Source: Streptococcus halotolerans | Lineage (GTDB): Bacteria > Bacillota > Bacilli > Lactobacillales > Streptococcaceae | Direction: 5' to 3' | Length of the DNA stretch: 64,000 nt | Assembly: GCF_001598035.1 (NCBI RefSeq) | Contig: NZ_CP014835.1 | Span: 496,001-560,000, forward strand | The notes under the pieces: generated by a model | Databases searched by the model: none | Told to the model about the DNA's origin: nothing | Seen by the model: only the letters and a program-made list of their open reading frames with translations | Made by a program: the position numbers and the translations under genes | In this document: piece by piece, positions 18,170 through 27,405 of the stretch | Layout: each line of letters starts with the position of its first letter | Position numbering within the stretch: position 1 is the first letter of the stretch

Positions 18170-18832
18170 ATGAAATTTAATCGTTTGATTGATCACACTT
18201 TGTTAAAGCCAGAAAGCACACAAGAACAAGTTGATAAGCTTATTGCAGAAGCAAAAGAATATGAATTTGCCAGTGTTTGTGTTAACCCAACTTGGGTTAA
18301 GCATGCTAGTGAAAAATTATCAGAGACGCCTGTGAAAGTTTGTACGGTAATTGGCTTTCCTCTGGGGGCAAATACGAGTGCAACCAAGGCATTTGAAACT
18401 AAGAATGCCATTGAAAATGGTGCTGATGAGATTGATATGGTTATCAACATTGGCGCAGCTAAGGATGGAAATTTTGACCTAGTCGAAGCAGATATTGCAG
18501 CGGTCGTCAAGGCAAGTGGTGATAAACTTGTCAAAGTTATCATTGAAACCTGTCTCTTAACAGATGATGAAAAAGTTAAAGCATGTAAGGCTGCTGTATC
18601 AGCAGGAGCTGACTTCGTCAAAACATCAACTGGCTTTTCAACTGGTGGTGCAAATGTACATGACGTTGCTCTAATGCGCGAAACAGTGGGACCAGATATT
18701 GGTGTTAAAGCTTCAGGTGGTGCACGTTCTCTTGAAGATGTCAAACAGTTTGTTGAAGCTGGGGCTACTCGAATTGGAACATCATCTGGTGTTGCTATTG
18801 TTCAAGGAGAGTTAGCTGATGGAAACTATTGA
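18170..18832 (+). CDS. deoC: Deoxyribose-phosphate aldolase
   Basis: A 220-residue class I aldolase converting 2-deoxyribose 5-phosphate to glyceraldehyde 3-phosphate and acetaldehyde. The Schiff-base Lys is in the C-terminal [18 protein letters not shown] and [14 protein letters not shown] line the active site. AGGAG precedes the start. Its end overlaps cdd by 14 bases. A long antisense open frame across this gene has no independent support. Confidence 0.95.
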   Translation: MKFNRLIDHTLLKPESTQEQVDKLIAEAKEYEFASVCVNPTWVKHASEKLSETPVKVCTVIGFPLGANTSATKAFETKNAIENGADEIDMVINIGAAKDGNFDLVEADIAAVVKASGDKLVKVIIETCLLTDDEKVKACKAAVSAGADFVKTSTGFSTGGANVHDVALMRETVGPDIGVKASGGARSLEDVKQFVEAGATRIGTSSGVAIVQGELADGNY

Positions 18833-19208
18833 TCTCATCACTTTAGCTAAAGAAGCCAGCCAAAACGCATATGTGCCCTATTCACACTTTCCAATTGGGG
18901 CTGCTGTTTTAACAAAATCTGGCCAAGTTTTTCAAGGCTGTAATATAGAAAACATCAGTTTTGGCTTATGTAATTGCGGAGAACGTACAGCAATATTCAA
19001 AGCAGTCTCTGAAGGCTATCGCGAGCTGGAAACAATAGCCGTTTATGGTGCAACAAAGGAGCCAGTTTCGCCTTGTGGCGCTTGTCGTCAAGTGATGGTT
19101 GAGTTTTTCGAACCAACCTCTAAAGTTATCTTAATTTCGCAAAATGGTAAGACAGTCGAGATGACAGTCGAAGAGTTACTTCCATACTCTTTCACAGATT
19201 TAGATTAA
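18819..19208 (+). CDS. cdd: Cytidine deaminase
   Basis: A 129-residue homotetrameric zinc deaminase converting cytidine and deoxycytidine to uridine and deoxyuridine. Zinc and catalytic motifs are NCGERTA (Cys and the catalytic Glu) and PCGACRQ (two Cys). The start overlaps deoC by 14 bases, with AAGGAGAG upstream inside deoC. It supplies substrates for pdp. Confidence 0.95.
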   Translation: METIDLITLAKEASQNAYVPYSHFPIGAAVLTKSGQVFQGCNIENISFGLCNCGERTAIFKAVSEGYRELETIAVYGATKEPVSPCGACRQVMVEFFEPTSKVILISQNGKTVEMTVEELLPYSFTDLD

Positions 19209-19281
19209 TCTGTTTGTTGTTGACCTTTTTGGTTATGAGCTCGCAACCTAGTTGCAATATTTTTTAGGAGGATTCATTACG

Positions 19282-20331
19282 ATGAACAAAAAGATTGTTG
19301 GTGTTGGTCTTGCATCAGTAGCTGTGCTTACTCTTGCTGCATGTGGAAACCGTGGTGGTTCAAAATCAGATGGTGGTGATGCTGGACTTAAAGTTGCAAT
19401 GGTAACTGATACTGGTGGTGTTGATGACAAATCATTTAACCAATCAGCTTGGGAAGGTCTTCAAGCTTGGGGTAAAGAGAATGGCTTGAAAAAAGGTAAA
19501 GGATTCGATTATTTCCAATCAACAAGTGAATCTGATTATGCTAATAACCTAGATACAGCTATTTCAAGTGGTTATAAACTTGTTTTTGGTATTGGATTTG
19601 CGCTTCATGATGCTATCGAAAAAGTTGCTCAAGATAATACAGATACAAACTTTGTCATCATCGATGATGTTATCGAAGGAAAAGATAACGTTGCAAGTGC
19701 AACATTTGCTGATAATGAAGCAGCTTACTTAGCTGGTATCGCTGCTGCTAAAACAACTAAAACTAAAAAAGTTGGTTTCGTAGGTGGTATGGAATCAGAT
19801 GTTATCACTCGTTTTGAAAAAGGATTTGAAGCAGGTGTTAAATCTGTCGATGATTCTATCGAAATTAAAGTAGATTACGCAGGTTCATTTGGTGATGCTG
19901 CTAAAGGTAAAACGATTGCTGCAGCACAATATGCTAGTGGCGCAGACATTGTCTACCAAGTTGCCGGAGGAACTGGTGTTGGTGTCTTCAGTGAAGCAAA
20001 ATCACTTAACGAAGGCAAAAAAGAATCAGAAAAGGTTTGGGTTATCGGTGTTGACCGTGACCAAAAAGATGAAGGTAAATATACTTCAAAAGACGGCAAA
20101 GAGTCTAACTTTGTTTTAGCTTCTACACTTAAAGAAGTTGGTAAAACAGTTGAACTTATTTCAGGTCAAGCTAAAGATAACAAATTCCCTGGTGGTGATG
20201 TAACTGTCTACGGTCTTAAAGATGGTGGTGTTGACATCGCTACAACAAATGTTGATGAGGCAACTGTTAAAGAAATTAACAAAGCCAAAGAACAAATTAA
20301 ATCAGGTGAAATTAAAGTACCTAAAAAATAA
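19282..20331 (+). CDS. BMP-family nucleoside-binding lipoprotein
   Basis: A 349-residue surface lipoprotein of the BMP/PnrA family, the binding protein of a nucleoside ABC importer (the equivalent of lactococcal BmpA). The signal peptide ends in TLAAC, giving the lipidated Cys. The mature protein has the family runs VAMVTDTGGVDDKSFNQSAW and KVGFVGGMES. The start at 19282 has AGGAGG upstream; an in-frame codon ten residues earlier is less likely. A strong terminator follows, yet the transporter genes come next, so the lipoprotein is probably made in excess over the ATPase and permeases. Confidence 0.92.
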   Translation: MNKKIVGVGLASVAVLTLAACGNRGGSKSDGGDAGLKVAMVTDTGGVDDKSFNQSAWEGLQAWGKENGLKKGKGFDYFQSTSESDYANNLDTAISSGYKLVFGIGFALHDAIEKVAQDNTDTNFVIIDDVIEGKDNVASATFADNEAAYLAGIAAAKTTKTKKVGFVGGMESDVITRFEKGFEAGVKSVDDSIEIKVDYAGSFGDAAKGKTIAAAQYASGADIVYQVAGGTGVGVFSEAKSLNEGKKESEKVWVIGVDRDQKDEGKYTSKDGKESNFVLASTLKEVGKTVELISGQAKDNKFPGGDVTVYGLKDGGVDIATTNVDEATVKEINKAKEQIKSGEIKVPKK

Positions 20332-20342
20332 GTCTTGAAAAG

Positions 20343-20369
20343 GGCGACCTTGGTCGGTCGCCTTTTTTT
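20343..20369 (+). terminator. Terminator/attenuator between the BMP lipoprotein and its transporter
   Basis: Stem GGCGACC (20343-20349) / GGTCGCC (20356-20362), then seven T. Partial read-through would lower transporter expression relative to the binding protein. Confidence 0.88.
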
Positions 20370-20458
20370 GAACTGAGATTTTATATCTCAGTAAAGTCTA
20401 TCACCATTAGTTTGGTTGATTTTAGTGAAATATAACTTCCATCGAAAGGAAACTCCTT

Positions 20459-21991
20459 ATGACACAGAATGTCATCGAAATGAGAGAAATTACCAAAATT
20501 TTTGGTGATTTTGTCGCAAATGATAAGATTAATCTGAATTTGCAAAAAGGCGAAATTCATGCTCTTTTGGGAGAAAACGGAGCAGGTAAGTCAACATTGA
20601 TGAACATGTTGGCAGGTCTGTTAGAGCCTACGAGCGGTGAGATTGTTGTTAATGGTCAATCTGTATCTATCGATTCGCCGTCAAAATCATCACATCTTGG
20701 TATCGGAATGGTTCACCAACATTTTATGCTCGTTGAAGCATTTACTGTTGCTGAAAATATTATTTTAGGAAATGAAATCACATCAGGTGCATCACTTGAT
20801 ATGAAGAAGGCTCATAAAGAAATTACAGAGCTATCTGAACAGTATGGCCTTGCTGTAAATCCGAAAGCAAAGGTTGCTGATATTTCTGTTGGGGCTCAAC
20901 AGCGTGTTGAAATTTTAAAAACATTGTATCGCGGTGCTGATATTCTGATTTTTGATGAACCAACAGCTGTTTTAACACCTGCAGAAATTGCTGAGTTAAT
21001 GGTCATCATGAAAAATCTAACGAAAGAAGGAAAATCAATTATTTTGATTACTCATAAGTTAGATGAAATACGTGCCGTAGCTGACCGTGTAACCGTTATT
21101 CGTCGTGGTAAAAGTATCGAGACAGTGGAAGTCGGTGATGCTACTTCAGAAGATTTAGCAGAGATGATGGTGGGTCGTTCAGTATCATTTACAACAGCTA
21201 AACAGCCTTCTGTGCCTGGTGAAGTGGTATTATCTATTGATCATTTGGTTGTTAATGAAAACCGCGGTGTTCCAGCTGTTAAAGACCTCTCTCTTGAAGT
21301 AAGAGCGGGTGAAGTCGTCGGAATAGCTGGTATTGATGGAAATGGTCAAAGTGAACTAATTCAAGCTATCACTGGTCTGCGTAAAGTAAAATCTGGTCGC
21401 ATTACGATTAAAGGTCAAGATGCTACTAAAATGTCTTCTCGTAAAATCACGGAACTCAGTGTTGCCCACGTTCCTGAAGATCGCCATAGAGATGGTTTAG
21501 TATTAGACATGACCTTGGCTGAAAATGTTGCTTTACAGACCTATTATAAGGAACCATTAAGTAAAAATGGTGTATTGAATTACAACAAAATCAATGAATA
21601 TGCCAAAAAATTGATGGCTGAGTTTGATGTTCGCGGTGCCAGTGAGTTAGTTCCTGCAAGAGGTTTTTCTGGAGGAAATCAACAAAAGGCAATTATTGCT
21701 CGCGAAATTGATCGTGACCCAGATCTCTTAATTGTTAGTCAACCAACTCGAGGACTCGACGTAGGTGCTATCGAATACATTCGTAAACGTATTATTGAAG
21801 AACGTACCAATGGAAAGGCTGTCCTCGTTGTTAGTTTTGAACTTGACGAAATCCTGGATTTATCAGATAGAATTGCTGTTATTCATGACGGCAAAATCCA
21901 AGGTATTGTTGCTCCAGAAAAAACAAATAAACAAGAACTTGGAGTCTTGATGGCAGGTGGAACAGTAGCAAAGGAGGAGAGTCATGTCTAA
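20459..21991 (+). CDS. Nucleoside ABC transporter, double ATPase subunit
   Basis: A 510-residue protein with two ATPase domains, as in lactococcal NupA and sugar transporters of the RbsA type. Domain 1 has Walker A GENGAGKST, signature SVGAQQR and Walker B LIFDEPTAVLTP. Domain 2 has the usual degenerate forms: GIDGNGQSEL in place of Walker A, signature FSGGNQQK and LLIVSQPTRGLDVG in place of Walker B. AGGAA is upstream. The end overlaps the first permease gene by 8 bases. Confidence 0.92.
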   Translation: MTQNVIEMREITKIFGDFVANDKINLNLQKGEIHALLGENGAGKSTLMNMLAGLLEPTSGEIVVNGQSVSIDSPSKSSHLGIGMVHQHFMLVEAFTVAENIILGNEITSGASLDMKKAHKEITELSEQYGLAVNPKAKVADISVGAQQRVEILKTLYRGADILIFDEPTAVLTPAEIAELMVIMKNLTKEGKSIILITHKLDEIRAVADRVTVIRRGKSIETVEVGDATSEDLAEMMVGRSVSFTTAKQPSVPGEVVLSIDHLVVNENRGVPAVKDLSLEVRAGEVVGIAGIDGNGQSELIQAITGLRKVKSGRITIKGQDATKMSSRKITELSVAHVPEDRHRDGLVLDMTLAENVALQTYYKEPLSKNGVLNYNKINEYAKKLMAEFDVRGASELVPARGFSGGNQQKAIIAREIDRDPDLLIVSQPTRGLDVGAIEYIRKRIIEERTNGKAVLVVSFELDEILDLSDRIAVIHDGKIQGIVAPEKTNKQELGVLMAGGTVAKEESHV

Positions 21992-23045
21992 TAAAAAACA
22001 AAGCATAGCGGTTCCCATTATTTCTGTTGTTTTGGGACTTGTTTTGGGAGCTATTATCATGCTCATCTTCGGTTATGATCCTATTTGGGGATATGAAGGC
22101 TTGTTCCAAATCGCCTTTGGAAGTGTGAAAAACATTGGTGAAATTTTTAGAGCTATGGGGCCTTTAGTTCTCATCGCTCTAGGATTTACTGTGGCCAGTC
22201 GAGCAGGATTTTTCAATATCGGTCTTTCAGGTCAGGCTTATGCTGGCTGGATTGCTGCTGGTTGGTTTGCTTTATCACATCCTGAGTTACCACGTCCAGT
22301 GATGATTTTGATGACCATCATTATCGCTGTTCTTGCGGGTGGTATCGTTGGGGCCATTCCTGGTTTCTTGCGTGCTTATCTTGGTACTAGTGAAGTTATT
22401 GTGACTATCATGATGAACTATATCATCTTGTTTGGAGGGAATGCGATTATCCAACGTGGCTTCTCGAAAGATATTATGAGAACAACAGATTCATCGATTT
22501 ATGTGAGTCAAAATGCGACTTATCAGTCAGACTGGTTAGGTGCTTTAACGAATAATTCACGTTTAAATATTGGGATTTTCTTTGCTTTAATAGCTGTTGT
22601 TGTTATTTGGTTCTTACTCAATAAAACGATTCTAGGTTTTGAGATTCGTTCAGTTGGGCTAAATCCTCATGCAAGTGAATATGCTGGAATGTCTGCTAAA
22701 CGGACGATTATCTTATCGATGATCATTTCAGGAGCTTTAGCAGGACTTGGAGGAGTCGTTGAAGGTTTAGGAACTTTTGAGAATGTCTATGTTCAAAGTA
22801 CCTCATTGGCAATTGGTTTTGATGGAATGGCTGTTAGTCTTTTAGCTTCAAATCATCCCATTGGTATAATTTTTGCGGCCTTCTTGTTTGCTGTCCTTAA
22901 CGTTGGTGCTCCAGGTATGAATACGGCTGGTATTCCTCCGGAACTCGTTAAAGTTGTAACAGCATCAATTATCTTCTTTGTAGGTGCTCATTACCTTATC
23001 GAGCAATTTATTAAGCCCAAAAAACAAGTGAAAGGTGGTAACTAA
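21984..23045 (+). CDS. Nucleoside ABC transporter permease 1
   Basis: A 353-residue membrane protein of the BPD_transp_2 (RbsC-like) family with about ten hydrophobic segments; equivalent of NupB. Family marks are GLSGQAYAGW, LGTSEVIVTIMMNYI and IRSVGLNPHASEYAGM. It overlaps the ATPase gene by 8 bases after AAGGAGGAG and ends two bases before the second permease. Confidence 0.92.
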   Translation: MSNKKQSIAVPIISVVLGLVLGAIIMLIFGYDPIWGYEGLFQIAFGSVKNIGEIFRAMGPLVLIALGFTVASRAGFFNIGLSGQAYAGWIAAGWFALSHPELPRPVMILMTIIIAVLAGGIVGAIPGFLRAYLGTSEVIVTIMMNYIILFGGNAIIQRGFSKDIMRTTDSSIYVSQNATYQSDWLGALTNNSRLNIGIFFALIAVVVIWFLLNKTILGFEIRSVGLNPHASEYAGMSAKRTIILSMIISGALAGLGGVVEGLGTFENVYVQSTSLAIGFDGMAVSLLASNHPIGIIFAAFLFAVLNVGAPGMNTAGIPPELVKVVTASIIFFVGAHYLIEQFIKPKKQVKGGN

Positions 23046-23047
23046 TA

Positions 23048-24004
23048 ATGAGTTTAATGACAATTTTATCCTTGTTGGTTAGTTCAATGTTGATTTACGC
23101 AACACCTCTCATTTTGACAAGTATCGGTGGAACTTTCTCTGAACGTTCTGGTGTTGTCAATGTTGGTTTGGAAGGTATCATGGTAATGGGTGCTTTCTCT
23201 GGTATTGTATTTAATCTAGGATTTGCCGATGTTTTTGGAAAAGCAACTCCTTGGGTTGCAACAATTGTAGGTGGTCTGGTTGGGATTTTATTCTCATTGA
23301 TTCACGCGGTTGCAACTGTTCATTTCCGAGCTGACCATATTGTTAGTGGTACGGTACTTAACTTAATGGCTCCAGCCTTATCAGTTTTCCTTGTCAAAGT
23401 ATTTTATGGTAAAGGACAAACAGACAATATCGCACAAGCGTTCGGTAAATTTGACTTTCCAGTTTTAGCTCATTTTCCTATCATTGGAGAAATCTTTTTC
23501 AAACGAACGAGCCTTGTTGCTTATGTTGCCATTTTGATATCATTGATTTCATGGTATATTCTTTACAAAACCAAGTTTGGACTTCGTTTGCGTTCAGTAG
23601 GGGAACATCCTCAAGCAGCAGATACCTTAGGAATTAATGTATACCGAATGAAATACTATGGTGTCATGATCTCAGGTTTTCTTGGAGGAATGGGTGGAGC
23701 TGTATATGCCCAATCTATTTCGGTTAACTTTGCTGGAACAACCATTCTTGGCCCAGGGTTTATCGCTCTAGCAGCTATGATTTTTGGTAAATGGAACCCA
23801 GTAGGGGCGATGTTATCGAGTCTCTTCTTTGGTGTTTCTCAAAGTTTAGCTGTTATTGGTAATCAGTTACCATTCTTATCAAAAATTCCGACTGTTTACC
23901 TTCAAATTGCGCCATATGTTCTTACCATTATTGTTTTAGCAGCCTTCTTTGGACAAGCAGTTGGTCCAAAAGCTGGTGGTAAAAACTACATTAAGTCAAA
24001 ATAA
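23048..24004 (+). CDS. Nucleoside ABC transporter permease 2
   Basis: A 318-residue membrane protein, partner of permease 1 and equivalent of NupC. It contains GVVNVGLEGIMVMGAFSG and LRSVGEHPQAADTLGINV, the usual pair in this family, and GPGFIALAAMIFGKWNP. It begins two bases after the upstream stop with AAAGGTGG before it. A terminator follows, closing the nucleoside import operon. Confidence 0.92.
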   Translation: MSLMTILSLLVSSMLIYATPLILTSIGGTFSERSGVVNVGLEGIMVMGAFSGIVFNLGFADVFGKATPWVATIVGGLVGILFSLIHAVATVHFRADHIVSGTVLNLMAPALSVFLVKVFYGKGQTDNIAQAFGKFDFPVLAHFPIIGEIFFKRTSLVAYVAILISLISWYILYKTKFGLRLRSVGEHPQAADTLGINVYRMKYYGVMISGFLGGMGGAVYAQSISVNFAGTTILGPGFIALAAMIFGKWNPVGAMLSSLFFGVSQSLAVIGNQLPFLSKIPTVYLQIAPYVLTIIVLAAFFGQAVGPKAGGKNYIKSK

Positions 24005-24034
24005 AGTAACTAAGAGAGAAAGATTTCTCTATCA

Positions 24035-24079
24035 GGTTGAAGAAAAAGTCTATTTGGACGTATTTTCTTCAGCCTTTTT
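24035..24079 (+). terminator. Terminator of the nucleoside transporter operon
   Basis: Stem GGTTGAAGAAAA (24035-24046) / TTTTCTTCAGCC (24063-24074) then a T run; a smaller hairpin (AGAGAAA/TTTCTCT) precedes it. Confidence 0.75.
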
Positions 24080-24084
24080 AATTC

Positions 24085-24350
24085 GATTTCGCTCTCAACT
24101 GTAATGGGAAGTAAAAAGTGCTCAAAAAGATAGTAAATCAGTATCGTCAACGGCTAGTGTTATTGATATTCAATTTTTATCTTCTCAATGTCTCTAGCAT
24201 TTAGATGAAAGTCTGAGGTCTGAAGATCTTAATGATGTTTATTTTAATTTGACAGTGAACAGTGGTCAAAGACGGTATTTTTTGGTAAAATAGTAACCGT
24301 TATCATACAAGTGGTTATATGCTTTCTGTGTGGTTTAACGAGCAAATAAA
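24085..24350. other. Non-coding stretch before nox
   Basis: No gene of convincing length. GCTCTCAACTGTAATGGG at 24091-24108 resembles the outer end of the ISL3 elements of this window. A TG-G-TAAAAT box (24283-24291) could be a distal nox promoter or drive a short RNA. Confidence 0.4.
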
Positions 24351-24385
24351 TTGGTGTATAATACGCTTTGTGTTATACTTAACAA
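24351..24385 (+). promoter_or_regulatory. nox promoter with an overlapping Rex-like site
   Basis: -35 TTGGTG (24351-24356), 17-base spacer, -10 TATACT (24374-24379) with TG at the extended position. TTGTGTTATACTTAACAA (24368-24385) covers the -10 and fits the ends of the Rex operator TTGTGAA-N4-TTCACAA. Rex senses NADH/NAD, so control of an NADH oxidase would make sense. The match is inexact in the middle. Confidence 0.55.
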
Positions 24386-24412
24386 GTAAAAAAATATATT
24401 GGAGATTTTTAT

Positions 24413-25780
24413 ATGTCTAAAATTGTTGTTGTAGGCACTAACCACGCTGGTACAGCTGCCATTAAAACAATGTTGTCAAACTATGGTTCTGAAAATGAAA
24501 TCGTAACCTTTGACCAAAACTCAAACATTTCTTTCCTAGGATGTGGAATGGCTTTATGGATCGGTGAGCAAATCGATGGTCCTGAAGGTCTTTTCTATTC
24601 TGACAAAGAAGAACTTGAAAGCATGGGGGCAACTGTATACATGGAATCACCTGTCACTCATATTGATTATGCTAAAAAAGAAGTGACAGCCATCGTTGAC
24701 GGTAAAGAACATGTTGAATCTTATGATAAATTACTTTTAGCAACTGGTTCTCAACCAATCGTACCACCAATCAAAGGTGTTGAAATCAAAGAAGGTTCAA
24801 CTGATTTTGAAGCAACGCTTGAAAATCTTCAATTTGTTAAACTTTATCAAAATGCTGAAGATGTTATTAATCGACTTGAAAAACCTGAAATCAACCGAGT
24901 AGCAGTTGTTGGTGGTGGTTACATTGGTGTCGAACTTGCTGAGAGCTTCAAACGTAAAGGTAAAGAAGTTGTTCTTGTCGATATTGCAGAAACTGTTATG
25001 GGTGCTTACTATGACCGTGACTTTACTGCAATGATGAATCAAAACCTTGAGGAAAATGGTATTAAACTTGCCCTTGGTCAAGCTGTTCAAGCCGTTGAAG
25101 GTGACGGAAAAGTTGAACGTCTTGTAACGGATAAAGAAACCTTTGACGTTGATATGGTTATCATGTGTGTTGGTTTCCGCCCTAACACAGCACTTGGAAA
25201 TGGCGAACTTGAAACTTTCCGTAACGGTGCTTGGTTGGTCGATAAAAAACAAGAAACTAGCATGAAAGATGTTTATGCGATCGGTGACTGTGCAACTATC
25301 TACGATAATGCTCGTGATGATAACAGTTATATCGCTTTGGCATCAAATGCTGTTCGTACAGGTATTGTAGCTGCTCATAATCTTGCAGGGCATGAACTTG
25401 AAGGAGTTGGTGTGCAAGGTTCAAATGGTATTTCCATCTTTGGACTTAACATGGTTTCAACTGGCTTGACTGAAGAACGTGCTAAAGAAGCTGGATTCAA
25501 CGCTGCAGTGGCATCTTTCAATGATAAACAAAAACCTGAATTTATCAAACACAACAATCATGATGTAGCTATTAAGATCGTATATGATAAAGACACGCGT
25601 GTTGTTCTTGGTTGCCAAATGGTTTCCCGTGAAGATATGTCAATGGGTATCCATATGTTCTCACTTGCTATCATGAAAAACGTGACTATTGAAGAACTAT
25701 CACTCATGGATATCTTCTTCTTGCCACACTTTAATAAACCATACAACTACATTACAATGGCTGCTCTTGGTGCAGAATAA
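24413..25780 (+). CDS. nox: NADH oxidase (water-forming)
   Basis: A 455-residue flavoprotein of the pyridine nucleotide-disulphide family that reduces oxygen to water at the expense of NADH. It has the N-terminal FAD site ([11 protein letters not shown]), the redox Cys44 in [12 protein letters not shown], the NADH site [15 protein letters not shown], and the second FAD segment VYAIGDC. The single active-site Cys is typical of Nox and NADH peroxidase; the length and context favour the oxidase. Monocistronic between its own promoter and terminator. It helps aerobic NAD regeneration alongside Ldh at 54.8 kb. Confidence 0.92.
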   Translation: MSKIVVVGTNHAGTAAIKTMLSNYGSENEIVTFDQNSNISFLGCGMALWIGEQIDGPEGLFYSDKEELESMGATVYMESPVTHIDYAKKEVTAIVDGKEHVESYDKLLLATGSQPIVPPIKGVEIKEGSTDFEATLENLQFVKLYQNAEDVINRLEKPEINRVAVVGGGYIGVELAESFKRKGKEVVLVDIAETVMGAYYDRDFTAMMNQNLEENGIKLALGQAVQAVEGDGKVERLVTDKETFDVDMVIMCVGFRPNTALGNGELETFRNGAWLVDKKQETSMKDVYAIGDCATIYDNARDDNSYIALASNAVRTGIVAAHNLAGHELEGVGVQGSNGISIFGLNMVSTGLTEERAKEAGFNAAVASFNDKQKPEFIKHNNHDVAIKIVYDKDTRVVLGCQMVSREDMSMGIHMFSLAIMKNVTIEELSLMDIFFLPHFNKPYNYITMAALGAE

Positions 25781-25789
25781 CCATCAAAA

Positions 25790-25819
25790 ATCGAAGATTG
25801 TTATAATCTTCGATTTTTT
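25790..25819 (+). terminator. Terminator of nox
   Basis: Stem ATCGAAGATT (25790-25799) / AATCTTCGAT (25805-25814), then six T. Confidence 0.9.
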
Positions 25820-25834
25820 CTTAATTATTTTAAC

Positions 25835-25863
25835 TTGACAAAAGATGAAATCCCTTGCATAAT
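25835..25863 (+). promoter_or_regulatory. Promoter of the ATP-cone gene
   Basis: Consensus -35 TTGACA (25835-25840), 17-base spacer, -10 CATAAT (25858-25863). Confidence 0.65.
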
Positions 25864-25902
25864 AAATGTAAGCAATGAAAATGCATTGAAAGGGGACCTC
25901 TT

Positions 25903-26241
25903 ATGCAAATTATCAAACGTGATGGACAAGTTGCAGAATTTGATCCTGAGAAAATCTACCAAGCTATTGTGAAAGCAGCCCAAACGGTCTATGTCATCGA
26001 TGAAACTTGGCGATCAAATCTTGCCCAAGTAACAAAGAAGGTTGTTCTTGATTTGGAAGAAGCGCAGGTTGAGCGTCCAACGATTAACATGATTCAATCT
26101 TTGGTAGAAAATCGTCTAATGGATGCAGGCTTTATTAACATTGCAGAGCATTATATCGCTTACCGTTTACAACGTGATTTGGAGCGTAACGGCTATGACG
26201 ATAGAGTGATTGTGCACCTTCATTTTGAACAAATTAAGTAA
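25903..26241 (+). CDS. Stand-alone ATP-cone domain protein
   Basis: A 112-residue protein consisting almost entirely of an ATP-cone (residues 1-92), beginning MQIIKRDGQVAEFDPEKIYQ and containing VTKKVVLDLE and HYIAYRLQRD. ATP-cones are allosteric nucleotide sensors normally fused to ribonucleotide reductases or to NrdR; here there is no catalytic domain, no zinc ribbon and no reductase gene nearby. It could be a free regulatory subunit or a remnant that retained its own promoter. The frame is clean, AAGGGGA precedes the start, and a strong terminator follows. Confidence 0.8.
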   Translation: MQIIKRDGQVAEFDPEKIYQAIVKAAQTVYVIDETWRSNLAQVTKKVVLDLEEAQVERPTINMIQSLVENRLMDAGFINIAEHYIAYRLQRDLERNGYDDRVIVHLHFEQIK

Positions 26242-26246
26242 ATATC

Positions 26247-26276
26247 AAAAAAGTTGGAATGGCTTCCAACTTTTTT
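26247..26276. terminator. Bidirectional terminator between the ATP-cone gene and apbE
   Basis: Stem AAAAAAGTTGGAA (26247-26259) / TTCCAACTTTTTT (26264-26276), A-rich on one side and T-rich on the other, serving both converging genes. Confidence 0.9.
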
Positions 26277-27214
26277 TAATAAAGACTTTGAAACTTAGGT
26301 TTTAAGCTCTTAGAGATGGCAATACGATGATCTTGTGTGATAATAATCCCTTCAATGCCAGGGGTTGATTCAATTACCATCATGGCTTCAACTATTGGAA
26401 GTCCAAAGAGCTTTGTTGTCCAAATTTCGCAATCAACAGATAAGTCAGCGACGATGGTTATACTGGCCATTTCAGTTTCAATGGGGTAACCAGTATTAGA
26501 ATCAAAAATATGGTGATAGGTACGGCCATTATGAACTAGTTTTCGTTCATAAATGCCAGAGGTGACTACTGATTGGTTCTCAATTTTGATAATACCGAGA
26601 TTCTCTCCCCGTTTTAATTCTGGATTTTGAATGCCAATATACCATTTAGAATCAGGTCTTTTTTGATTTGGACCATAAACCAAGACATTGCCACCAAGAT
26701 TAATCATAGCAGAATTAACCTTTTGTGATTTGAGATAATCTATAATACGGTCTGCAATGTAGCCTTTGGCTATCGCACCTAAATCGATCCGCATCCCTTT
26801 TTTTACCAAGAATACGGTGCCGTCATGAGGGTTAATTTGGATGTGCTGAGGATCGATTAAGGCTAAAGCATCTTGAATGGCAGAAGGGTCTGGAACATGA
26901 GCATCAGAAAAGCCAATTCTCCAAGTATTAATTAGGGGACCGATGGCAATATTGAGATGGCTAGGTTGCGTTAAACTATGCTTTTTACCTAAAGTGATTA
27001 AATCAAGCAACTCAGGATGTAGCTTCATCGGTTTAATGCCAGCATTTAAGTTAAGAGCCATCAATTCAGAAGTGTCATCGTTGGCGCTAAATCTTTTATT
27101 GTAGAGGTGTAGAAGGTCAACACAGTCATTAATAAGCTTTTCAGCATTGTCACTATCAATAAGAAGATCAATCGTCGTTCCCATTAGTCGTAAAGAGTGG
27201 GATGTTATAGTCAT
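26276..27214 (-). CDS. apbE: FAD:protein FMN transferase (ApbE)
   Basis: A 312-residue ApbE-family enzyme, which uses FAD to attach FMN covalently to a Thr/Ser of target flavoproteins. Motifs include LMGTTIDLLI near the start, GMRIDLGAIAKGYIADRI in the middle, NLGGNVLVYG, and HIFDSNTGYPIE near the C terminus. No signal peptide or lipobox is seen, unlike many secreted ApbE proteins. The ATG at 27214 lies five bases after the tautomerase stop and has only a weak ribosome site. A plausible client, an FMN-binding lipoprotein, begins at 63772. Confidence 0.88.
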   Translation of the reverse strand: MTITSHSLRLMGTTIDLLIDSDNAEKLINDCVDLLHLYNKRFSANDDTSELMALNLNAGIKPMKLHPELLDLITLGKKHSLTQPSHLNIAIGPLINTWRIGFSDAHVPDPSAIQDALALIDPQHIQINPHDGTVFLVKKGMRIDLGAIAKGYIADRIIDYLKSQKVNSAMINLGGNVLVYGPNQKRPDSKWYIGIQNPELKRGENLGIIKIENQSVVTSGIYERKLVHNGRTYHHIFDSNTGYPIETEMASITIVADLSVDCEIWTTKLFGLPIVEAMMVIESTPGIEGIIITQDHRIAISKSLKPKFQSLY

Positions 27215-27219
27215 GATAA

Positions 27220-27405
27220 TTAGTTTTTCTTTTTGATATCACCATGAGGGAAGTAAGTTCCTTCTGGCATGTCATTAATAAAAACGTGAATAGCCTCTTT
27301 GGGAGCTTTGGCAACTCGAGAAACAACTTCCGTTACTTCACGTGCAAGTTGAGCTTTTTGTTCATCCGAACGACCTTCAAATAAATCAATTTTGACAAAT
27401 GGCAT
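27220..27405 (-). CDS. 4-oxalocrotonate tautomerase family protein
   Basis: A 61-residue small tautomerase. Pro follows the initiator Met (MPFVKIDLFEGRSDEQKAQL); after Met removal it would be the catalytic base. The Arg-containing helix and VFINDMPEGTYFPHGD are typical of the DmpI/YwhB group. Natural substrate unknown. AAGGAGA precedes the start. apbE follows five bases downstream, so they are likely co-transcribed. Confidence 0.88.
   Translation of the reverse strand: MPFVKIDLFEGRSDEQKAQLAREVTEVVSRVAKAPKEAIHVFINDMPEGTYFPHGDIKKKN

Noticed and set aside
18193..18744. 183-codon antisense open frame over deoC
   Set aside because: It is composition-driven, has no ribosome site, and deoC is intact with all family motifs on the plus strand.
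24797..25252. 151-codon antisense open frame over nox
   Set aside because: Low-complexity Phe/Asn-rich translation with no ribosome site; a shadow of nox codon use.
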